From Flavobacterium sp. (GTDB lineage: Bacteria; Bacteroidota; Bacteroidia; Flavobacteriales; Flavobacteriaceae), in contig JAEUTY010000048.1 of assembly GCA_016787805.1 (NCBI GenBank), forward strand, positions 18,170-82,169: a stretch of 64,000 nt of DNA, written 5' to 3'. Positions 42,753 to 51,400 of the stretch are shown piece by piece (within the stretch, counting starts at the first letter, position 1; each line of letters starts with the position of its first letter). A program made the translations under genes and the position numbers. Under the pieces are notes generated by a model. It ran no database searches. It was not told where the DNA came from and saw nothing but the letters and a program-made list of their open reading frames with translations.

Positions 42753-42778
42753 GTAGGGTAAAATATAATCAAACTGTT
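42753..42778 (+). promoter_or_regulatory. ECF-type promoter element ahead of fecR
   Basis: GTAGGGT (42753-42759), 12 bases, AACTGTT (42772-42778), then 22 bases to the start codon at 42801. Both boxes and the spacing agree with the site at 41147. Confidence 0.6.
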
Positions 42779-42800
42779 TATCTACTACAATAAAGAAATC

Positions 42801-43706
42801 ATGGAAGAAAATTACCAATTAGCGAAATGGTTAAATGATGAGATGACGGAAGCTGAATTGCAAGAATTCCAATCGCAACCTGATTATCATTTATACGAAA
42901 AAATAAAACGTCATTCGTCTGAATTGCAAACTACTAGTTTCAATGAAGAGGCTATGTTGAACACTATTTTGGCATCAAAAAAAGAAAGTCCGAAAGTGAT
43001 TTCACTTTACCAAAACTGGATTTTTAGAGTGGCTGCAGTTTTAATTTTAGGATTCGGAATGTTCTTTACTTATCAAAATTTTTCAACTTCAACAGAATTT
43101 GCTGAAAATGGAAAACAAACGACATTTACATTGCCTGATCACTCTGAAGTTGTTTTGAACTCAGGTTCTACTATCGAATACAAAAAAAGAAATTGGGATG
43201 AAAACCGCAATTTACAACTTGATGGTGAAGCATATTTTAAAGTGGCCAAAGGAAAAAAATTTCAAGTCAACACTGATTTGGGAACGGTAAGTGTTTTAGG
43301 AACCCAATTCAATGTAAAAGAACGCAACAATCGATTTGATGTAACGTGTTATGAAGGTCGTGTAAAAGTCAATTACCATCAATTTGAGGTAATTATTACT
43401 AGAGGTGAAACGGTTTCGTTTGAAAACAATGAAAAAATTATTCATCAACCAATCACTACAGAGAAACCACTTTGGACACAAAACCAAATGGATTTTGAGA
43501 AAGAAAACCTTACTAATATTATTGAAGAAATTGAACGCCAGTACAACATAACTATCGAATCCAGAAACCTAGAATCAAACCAATTGTTCACAGGAAAATT
43601 ACCTGCCGACAATTTGGATATTGCAATACAAATCATCGCCTCAACCTACCATCTAAAAATTAACAAAACCAATTCAATTAGTTATTCTATGGAAGAAGCT
43701 AAGTAA
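42801..43706 (+). CDS. FecR-family anti-sigma factor
   Basis: 301 residues. A cytoplasmic anti-sigma N-terminus (residues 1-70, LAKWLNDEMTEAELQEFQSQ), one transmembrane helix (about 73-93, WIFRVAAVLILGFGMFFTYQ), then a periplasmic FecR domain (TFTLPDHSEVVLNSGSTIEY, LDGEAYFKVAKGKKFQVNTD and VLGTQFNVKERNNRFDVTCY) and a C-terminal DUF4974 STN-like domain (LTNIIEEIERQYNITIESRN). It should hold the sigma factor and relay the receptor signal. Its stop shares a base with the TonB receptor start (TAATG), so they are coupled. Confidence 0.93.
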   Translation: MEENYQLAKWLNDEMTEAELQEFQSQPDYHLYEKIKRHSSELQTTSFNEEAMLNTILASKKESPKVISLYQNWIFRVAAVLILGFGMFFTYQNFSTSTEFAENGKQTTFTLPDHSEVVLNSGSTIEYKKRNWDENRNLQLDGEAYFKVAKGKKFQVNTDLGTVSVLGTQFNVKERNNRFDVTCYEGRVKVNYHQFEVIITRGETVSFENNEKIIHQPITTEKPLWTQNQMDFEKENLTNIIEEIERQYNITIESRNLESNQLFTGKLPADNLDIAIQIIASTYHLKINKTNSISYSMEEAK

Positions 43707-46231
43707 TGTCAAGACATTTTTTTTTATGTTTGTTTACCAGTTTTGTCTTTGTTTTGAGTACCTACGCTCAAGACAGAGACAAAGCTATTTTATTGAAATT
43801 GGTATTTGAAAACATTCAAAAAAAGCACAATGTAACCATCAATTATATTGAAGACGAAATTGCCGTTTTTAAAATTATTCCTCCAGACGAAAAATTTACC
43901 TTAGAACAAAAACTCGATTATATCTCAAAAAAAACCCAACTCGAATTTAAGTTTGTTTCCGATACTTATATTTCGGTCATTAACAATAAAAAATTAGACA
44001 AACCAATTTGCGCTTACCTCATCGACAGCCAAACAAATCTTCCCATAGAAAGAGCAACAGTTACCATAAAAGGAGGTAATTACTCGGTTTTTAGTAAGGA
44101 AAACGGCTATTTTGAATTGTTTTTGCGATCGCCAAATGATATTGAAATTACGCATGTCAATTACGAAAAAAGAACCATCCCAGCGCTTGATTTGTACAAA
44201 GTAGATTGTCCTACAATTACCTTAAAACCGATTGAATACCAACTTGAAGAAGTAACAACTCCTATTTATTTAACCAAAGGAATTACCAAAAAAATAGACG
44301 GTTCTTTTGAAATAAAACCCAAAAAATTTGCGCTTCTGCCAGGTTTAACAGAGCCAGATGTATTTCAAACGATGCTTCAACTTCCCGGAATTATGAGCGT
44401 TGACGAGACCATTTCTAATATCAATGTTCGTGGCGGAACACACGATCAAAACCTGTTTTTATGGAATGGAATTCGACTTTTCCAAACCGGACATTTTTAT
44501 GGTTTGATTTCGGTTTTGAATCCGAATTTGGCTCAAAAAGTTACCATTAACAAAAACGGAAGTTCTGCTTTTTATGGCGAAAGTGTTTCGAGTACAGTTG
44601 CTATTACTACAAATTCTGAAGAAAATAAAACGGCTACTTCGATTGGAGCCAATATGATTAACGTTGATTTTAATTCGAGTTTTAAATTAACCGAAAAAAG
44701 TACAATTGAAATTAGCGCAAGACGTTCACTAACCGATATTTGGACATCGCCAACGTACAAAAGCTACCTAAATAGAGTGTTTCAAAATACTGTAGTAACC
44801 AATGTAGCCGAAAATCAAACCATCAAATCGGAAGTGGATGAGAACTTCTTCTTTTACGATGCTTCACTCAAATATCATCAAAAAATCAAGCAAAAAACCA
44901 ATTTGATTTTCAACTTTATTACCATTTCAAATTTGTTGGATGTTAACCAAAGTCGAACAGAAAACGGCATTATCATTCGTAGAGAAAGCCAACTCAATCA
45001 ACAAACATTTGCTGGAAGTTTGGATTTTAACACCTTTTGGAATGATAAAACCAGCACACAAGTTGTAGCTTATGGATCATTTTACAAAGTAAACTCTGAG
45101 AATCAAGCCATCGAAGGAAATCAAATTTCGAATCAAGAAAACACCATTCTTGACACCAACGTTTTACTGAAAAACAATCATCTTATCAATGATCGTTTTA
45201 CTTTTAAAAATGGTTATCAATTCAATGAAATTGGCATTCGAAATTTTGACCGAGTAAATAGTCCGCTTTTTTCTAGAAAAGTAAAAGACATTTTGCACAA
45301 CCACGCTTTGATTGCCGAATTGGATTATCATTCTGTCAACCAAAAATTCAATTCAACCTTTGGATTTCGTCAAAATTATATTTCACAATTAGCAAAATTC
45401 ATTTCTGAACCACGATTGCAACTGAATTATGCTTTTTCAAACGCTTTTAAAATTGAAGTTTTGGGCGAAGTTAAAAGTCAAACTAGCGCACAAATAGTCG
45501 ATTTGCAAGAAGATTTCCTCGGAATTGAAAAACGCCGTTGGACATTAGCTAATGGCAACGATGTTCCTGTTACAAAAAGTAATCAAGCGTCATTTGGTGT
45601 GAGTTTTAAGAAAAAAAATTGGTTGCTTACTGTTGATGCTTTTTACAAAAAAGTAACTGGAATTTCATCACGTAGTCAAAATTTTCAAAACCAATTGGAG
45701 TTATTAAAGATCAATGGTGAATATGATGTTTTGGGTTCAGAAATTTTGATTCAGAAACAAATATCAAATTTAATCACTTGGCTAACTTACACTTACACCA
45801 ATAACAATTATACTTTTAACGATTTTACGCCTTCGAAGTTTTCTAATAACTTTGAAAACAAACACCAGTTGAATGCCGGAATTATTTATGATTATAAAAA
45901 TTTAAAATTGGCACTTGGTGCGCATTGGTTCACTGGTAGACCAACAACATTGCCAATAAGCACGCTTCCTATTAATAATGAAATTGTATACAACGAACCC
46001 AATTCGTCTCGTTTGGACGACTATTTTCAGGTCAACCTTTCGGCAGGTTACACTTTGAGTGTTGGAAAAAAATCGAAACTACAAATGGGCGCTTCAGCCC
46101 AAAATTTATTTGACAATCAAAATATTATCAATCAATATTTTCGTATCAATGCCAATACAAATGCCGTTGAAAAAGTCAACACCTACGGCTTAGAGCGAAC
46201 TCCAAATGCTTTTTTACGCTTTACATTTTAA
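43706..46231 (+). CDS. TonB-dependent receptor with STN signalling domain
   Basis: 841 residues. After the signal peptide (LCLFTSFVFVLSTYAQ) comes an STN domain (about 22-95, LKLVFENIQKKHNVTINYIE), which in FecA-type transducers contacts FecR, then a CarboxypepD_reg-like domain (CAYLIDSQTNLPIERATVTI), a plug (LPGIMSVDETISNINVRGGT, SAFYGESVSSTVAI) and a barrel ending in FLRFTF. Ligand binding should trigger sigma release as well as uptake. The ligand is unknown. No lipoprotein SusD partner lies next to it, so a SusCD glycan system is less likely. Confidence 0.92.
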   Translation: MSRHFFLCLFTSFVFVLSTYAQDRDKAILLKLVFENIQKKHNVTINYIEDEIAVFKIIPPDEKFTLEQKLDYISKKTQLEFKFVSDTYISVINNKKLDKPICAYLIDSQTNLPIERATVTIKGGNYSVFSKENGYFELFLRSPNDIEITHVNYEKRTIPALDLYKVDCPTITLKPIEYQLEEVTTPIYLTKGITKKIDGSFEIKPKKFALLPGLTEPDVFQTMLQLPGIMSVDETISNINVRGGTHDQNLFLWNGIRLFQTGHFYGLISVLNPNLAQKVTINKNGSSAFYGESVSSTVAITTNSEENKTATSIGANMINVDFNSSFKLTEKSTIEISARRSLTDIWTSPTYKSYLNRVFQNTVVTNVAENQTIKSEVDENFFFYDASLKYHQKIKQKTNLIFNFITISNLLDVNQSRTENGIIIRRESQLNQQTFAGSLDFNTFWNDKTSTQVVAYGSFYKVNSENQAIEGNQISNQENTILDTNVLLKNNHLINDRFTFKNGYQFNEIGIRNFDRVNSPLFSRKVKDILHNHALIAELDYHSVNQKFNSTFGFRQNYISQLAKFISEPRLQLNYAFSNAFKIEVLGEVKSQTSAQIVDLQEDFLGIEKRRWTLANGNDVPVTKSNQASFGVSFKKKNWLLTVDAFYKKVTGISSRSQNFQNQLELLKINGEYDVLGSEILIQKQISNLITWLTYTYTNNNYTFNDFTPSKFSNNFENKHQLNAGIIYDYKNLKLALGAHWFTGRPTTLPISTLPINNEIVYNEPNSSRLDDYFQVNLSAGYTLSVGKKSKLQMGASAQNLFDNQNIINQYFRINANTNAVEKVNTYGLERTPNAFLRFTF

Positions 46232-46243
46232 TTCATTTTTTTA

Positions 46244-46269
46244 GTAGGGTTTTTAGTATTGAACTTGTT
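46244..46269 (+). promoter_or_regulatory. Variant ECF-type element after the TonB receptor gene
   Basis: GTAGGGT (46244-46250), 11 bases, AACTTGTT (46262-46269), in the gap after the receptor stop. It could start a transcript of roughly 110 bases ending at the hairpin at 46347-46380. A weaker TTAGGGT lies at 46318-46324. A 30-codon frame begins at 46272 but I see no support for translation. Confidence 0.35.
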
Positions 46270-46346
46270 TCATGAACAAGACAATTATAAAAACCTATAC
46301 TGAACATTTCATTTTTATTAGGGTAATTAATGAAAATGTGTTTCCG

Positions 46347-46385
46347 AAAACCCCGATTGCGTAGGGCAAATCGGGGTTTTTATTT
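46347..46385. terminator. Strong bidirectional terminator between TonB receptor and argS
   Basis: AAAACCCCGATT (46347-46358) pairs perfectly with AATCGGGGTTTT (46369-46380), loop of ten bases, followed by TATTTTT. It separates the ECF island from the convergent argS gene. Confidence 0.85.
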
Positions 46386-46395
46386 TTAAAAAATA

Positions 46396-48171
46396 TTACA
46401 TTCTTTCGGGTACTTCGATACCCAATAACCCAAAAGCATCTTTAATAGTATTGGCTACCAAATTAGAAAGTTGCACACGAAATACTTTTTTATCCAAATT
46501 TTCTTCTGGCAAAATTGGTACATTTTGGTAAAACGAGTTGAATTCTTTTACTAAATCATAAGTATAATTCGCAATCAAAGCGGGACTGTGGTTTTTAGCA
46601 GCATCTTGAATAACTTCAGGAAATAAAGCAATTTGTTTGATGAGTTCTTTTTCTTTTTCATGCAAATCAATTACGGTAGCAGAAGTCCAATCAAAAGTAG
46701 CTTTTCGCAAAATCGACTGAATTCGAGCATACGTATATTGAATAAATGATCCAGTATTTCCATTAAAATCTACTGATTCTTCAGGATTGAACATCATTTG
46801 TTTTTTCGGGTCCACCTTTAACATATAATATTTCAAAGCGCCCAAACCAATTGTTTTGTACAATTTGGCTTTTTCTTCCTCATTATAACCTTCCAACTTG
46901 CCTAATTCTTCTGAAATACTTTGGGCAGTTGTAGTCATTTCTTCCATTAAATCGTCAGCATCTACTACGGTTCCTTCACGCGATTTCATTTTTCCAGAAG
47001 GCAATTCTACCATTCCGTATGATAAATGATACAAACTTTCGGCCCAATCAAAACCGAGTTTTTTCAGAATTAAGAAAAGTACTTTAAAATGGTAATCTTG
47101 TTCATTTCCAACCGTGTAGACCATTCCACCGATATCTGGAAAATCTTTGACACGTTGAATGGCAGTTCCGATATCTTGCGTCATATAAACGGCAGTTCCA
47201 TCCGAACGCAAAACGATTTTTCGATCCAAACCATCAGCCGTTAAGTCAATCCACACCGAACCATCAGGATCTTTTTCAAAAATGCCTTTTTCCAATCCGA
47301 ATTGCACGACTTCTTTTCCTAATAAATACGTATTGGATTCGTAATAATTTTTATCAAAATCAACTCCGATTGTTTGGTACGTTTGACCAAAACCGTCGTA
47401 AACCCATTGATTCATAGTGTTCCAAAGCTCAATTACTTCAGGTTTTCCAGCTTCCCAATCGAGGAGCATTTGTTGGGCTTCGATAATAATTGGCGCTTGT
47501 TTTTTGGCTTCATCTTCGGTTTTACCTTGTGCCATTAACTCACTGATTTCAGCTTTGTATTGCTTGTCAAATTGCACATAAAAATTCCCCACCAACTTAT
47601 CGCCTTTCAAACCTGTTGATTGTGGAGTTTGTCCATTACCAAATTTCTGCCAAGCCAACATCGACTTACAAATATGAATACCACGATCGTTGATAATTTG
47701 GGTTTTGTACACTTTTTTGCCCGAAGCTTTGATAATGTTAGCCACCGAATAACCCAAAAGTACATTTCGCACATGACCTAAATGCAAAGGTTTGTTGGTG
47801 TTGGGCGACGAATATTCGACCATTACTGCTTTTTCACCATCTGGAACAGGAACAAAACCATACACAGTTTCGTCTTTTATTTGTTGGAAAAAATTCACAT
47901 AATAAGCATTTGAAATTACAATATTGAGAAAACCAGCCACCACATTGAATTTTTCAACTTCGGTTACATTTTCTACTAAATAAGTTCCAATTTTGTTTCC
48001 AATATCCACTGGATTTCCTTTAATTAACTTTAACAGAGGAAAAATCACCATTGTAATATCGCCTTCAAAATCTTTCCTAGTCGATTGAAATTCAATTTTT
48101 TCAATAGATACTTCAAACAAAGTCGAGATTGCTTTTTGAATACTGGGTTGTAAGATGGCTACTAATGACAT
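46396..48171 (-). CDS. argS: Arginyl-tRNA synthetase
   Basis: 591 residues, class I aminoacyl-tRNA synthetase. N-terminal Arg-specific domain (residues 1-85), the HIGH motif as NKPLHLGHVRN near residue 130, the KMSKS-equivalent GKMKSREGTVVDADDLMEE, GMVELPSGKMKS, and the anticodon-binding DALR domain at the C-terminus ending LLGIEVPERM. All catalytic motifs look intact. A good promoter precedes it on the minus strand (48226-48195). Confidence 0.97.
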   Translation of the reverse strand: MSLVAILQPSIQKAISTLFEVSIEKIEFQSTRKDFEGDITMVIFPLLKLIKGNPVDIGNKIGTYLVENVTEVEKFNVVAGFLNIVISNAYYVNFFQQIKDETVYGFVPVPDGEKAVMVEYSSPNTNKPLHLGHVRNVLLGYSVANIIKASGKKVYKTQIINDRGIHICKSMLAWQKFGNGQTPQSTGLKGDKLVGNFYVQFDKQYKAEISELMAQGKTEDEAKKQAPIIIEAQQMLLDWEAGKPEVIELWNTMNQWVYDGFGQTYQTIGVDFDKNYYESNTYLLGKEVVQFGLEKGIFEKDPDGSVWIDLTADGLDRKIVLRSDGTAVYMTQDIGTAIQRVKDFPDIGGMVYTVGNEQDYHFKVLFLILKKLGFDWAESLYHLSYGMVELPSGKMKSREGTVVDADDLMEEMTTTAQSISEELGKLEGYNEEEKAKLYKTIGLGALKYYMLKVDPKKQMMFNPEESVDFNGNTGSFIQYTYARIQSILRKATFDWTSATVIDLHEKEKELIKQIALFPEVIQDAAKNHSPALIANYTYDLVKEFNSFYQNVPILPEENLDKKVFRVQLSNLVANTIKDAFGLLGIEVPERM

Positions 48172-48194
48172 GGTATTGGTATTTTTTGAGTTGG

Positions 48195-48226
48195 CAAAGA
48201 TAGGATTATTATAAAAAAATCAGCAA
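48195..48226 (-). promoter_or_regulatory. Promoter of argS
   Basis: On the minus strand TTG (48226-48224), a 21-base spacer and TATCTTTG (48202-48195) match the phylum's housekeeping consensus; the start codon at 48171 is 23 bases on. The rest of the gap to 48414 is AT rich; a -7-like TATATTTG at 48387-48394 faces the next gene. Confidence 0.55.
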
Positions 48227-48414
48227 CAAATTATAACATTATAAGTAAAGTAAATTGATTTTAGACAGATTAAGAATCTTATGATTTTGAAAAATATTTT
48301 GTAGGTTTTTATTTAGTTTATTTTTTCAAAAGTGCATTTTGTCGATTTTTATAATCATTTTATCGATATTTTGAATTTACACTTATTATATTTGTGTCTC
48401 AAATCGAAGTAAAA

Positions 48415-51400
48415 ATGAAAAAGATTGTTACCCTAATTGCACTTTTTTCATCATTAAACCTACTCTCACAAGCGATAACTGTTGATGTTACCTCGCATAC
48501 TGTGCCACAACTTGTTAATGATGTATTGATTAATTCCAATTGTATCAGCGCAACTAATATTAATTGGCGAACTGGAACCAATTTTGGTTCAACCAACGGA
48601 ATTGGTTATTTTCAAAATACAAACCCTAATTTTCCAATGCAAAGTGGTGTGATTTTGACTACAGGAGACGTAATGAATGCTCCTGGTCCGAATACAACCA
48701 TGCTCAATAATGGAACTGCAGCTTGGACTGGCGATGCGTCATTAGAAGCCGTTTTAGCTACTTCGGGAATTTCGATGAACTCAGTAAATGCAACTGTTTT
48801 AGAATTTGATTTCGTGCCTATTTCTTCCAATTTCGATTTTGACTTTTTATTTGCTTCGGAAGAATACGGTAACTTTCAATGTCAATTTTCTGATGCTTTT
48901 GCCTTTTTATTGACCAATTTAAACACGGGAGTTACCACAAATTTAGCTGTCGTTCCTGGTACAACTGATCCTATTTCAGTAGTAACCATTCGTAACTTTT
49001 TATACAACTCAACTTGTAATTCACAGAATCCACAATATTTTGGATCATTTAACGGAGGTTCTAACGCGGCAAGCGCTGCAATCAACTATAATGGACAAAC
49101 GGTTATTATGAATGCTTCGGCAGTATTGACTCCGAATGTACCGTATCGTATAAAATTAGTCATTGCTGACCGTCAAGATAGCCAATCGGATTCGGCTATA
49201 TTTTTATCGTCAAACAGTTTCAACATTGGACAAGAAGTATTAGGTCAAGACTTAACTTCGAGCAATAATTCAGGTATTTGTCCGAATTCGACTCATGTAT
49301 TAAATTCAGGTTTGAATCCAGCATTATATACCTTTCAATGGAAAAAAGATGGTGTTATTTTGGTTGGTGAAACTGGTCCGTCATTGACTGTTTCTAGTCC
49401 GGGCGTATACGAACTCACCTACACTAATTTAACTTTATCTTGCCAAGTTATAACAGACACAATTATTGTTGAATACTTATCTGATTTTGCAACACCAGCA
49501 CCAATTAATTTATACAAATGTAATACAGGTGCGGCAAACTACACTTACGACTTAACATTAAATACTCCAATACTAACTGCAGGAATGCCATTAGGAACAA
49601 CAGTTGCCTATTTTGCCTCTGCTTTAGATGCTCAAAATAATGTTAACGCACTTCCTAATAACTACGTTTCAGCAGGAAATCAAACCCTACATGTAAGAAT
49701 CAATAACCCTGAAACAGGATGTTACATAGTAAAAACATTTGACTTATTAATTGCCAATCCGCCAGCATCTGGTGTGCCAATTGATTTTAACAGATGTTCT
49801 AGCTTTTCACAACCTGGTAGTCAATGGTTTGATTTATCAAGTATAATTAGCACTATTTTAAATGGTCAATCGGCTAGCATCTATACGGTTACTTATTATT
49901 TAACTCAAGCCGATGCACAAGCGGGAACAAATCCGTATCCTAATCCAAATTATTTTACAAGTTCTACAACTATTTACGCAAGTGTAACTTTGATTTCAGA
50001 TCCAACTTGTTCAAGTGTTGTTCCTGTTAATTTAATTGTAAATGCACTACCATTAGTTGATCAATTAGAAGATGTGATTACCTGCGAAAGTTATACTTTG
50101 CCACCATTAACCAACGGAAACTATTTTTCGGGAACAGGAGGTTCAGGAACGCCAATGTTTGCAGGCGATGTCATTACTGTAACGCAAACTATTTATATTT
50201 ATAACACCACCAATACTACACCTTCGTGTGATAGAGAAACTTTGTTTACAGTTACTATCATCGAACCTGAAGAGTTAGACATGAGTACCAAAGATGTTTG
50301 TGATAGCTATACTTTGCCATCTTTACCTTTTGGTCAGTATTTTACACAACCTGGTGGACAAGGAGTTGAATTACCCGCAGGAACGGTGATTACTTCTAAC
50401 CAAACTATCTACTTTTATTTTGAATCTATAGTGCCGCCTTTCTGTGTAATTGATTTGTCTTTTGATGTTATTATTACAATTTCTCCAAGCGTACCTAGTT
50501 TACCAAACGTATTCGATTGTACATCATATACTTTACAACCTTTATCAAATGGTAAATATTTTGATGCACCAGGCGGAAGTGGAAATGAACTTCCTGTTGG
50601 AACTGTAATAACTTCAACACAAACCATATATGTTTTTGCTACCAACGGACAATGTTTTGCTCAATCAAGTTTTCAAGTTATTATTGGATTAACCATTCAA
50701 TCTGATGTAACCGAATGTGCGCAATTCATATTACCACAATTGCCAATTGGAAATTACTTTACAGCTCCTGCTGGAGGTGGAACGCAATTAGCAGCTGGTA
50801 CAGCAATTACATCAAGCCAAAATGTTTACATCTATGTACCAACAGCTACAACTCCGAATTGTACTGATAACTACTTCTTTACCGTAACTATCACGTTACC
50901 TGAAATTGTAGTTCCAACTAACCTTACAGCTTGCGAAAGTGTAATATTACCCTCAATTCCTGTTGGAAATTATTTTACAGGTAGCCTTGGAACAGGTACA
51001 ATGCTAAATGCTGGTGATGCTGTAAGTACATCACAAACGCTTTATATTTTTGTTGACAATGGAAATGGTTGTCAAAATGAAGCACAAGTTGCAATAACAG
51101 TTCATCCAGCTCCAATCATCGATTCTCGACCAGATCAAACTCCATGTAACTCGTATACATTGACGGCTTTAACAAATGGAAATTACTATACTGGTCCGAA
51201 TGGAACAGGAACAATGTTGAATGGTGGCGATGTTATAACAACCACACAAACTGTTTACATTTATGCTACTAACAATAATGGTTGCGTTGCAGAAACTAGT
51301 TTTTTTATTGAAATTTTTGTAATTACAGCAGATGCTGTAGCAGATGTTACAACATGTGATAGCTATATTTTACCAGCACTTTCAACTGATAATCATTACT

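Noticed and set aside
46272-46364. 30-codon frame after the TonB receptor gene
   Set aside because: Its stop falls in the terminator loop and its start lies two bases from the promoter-like box; kept only as an alternative to a small RNA.
48394-48414. GTG start for the giant surface protein
   Set aside because: It lies on a -7-like TATATTTG box and pushes the signal peptide seven residues inward.
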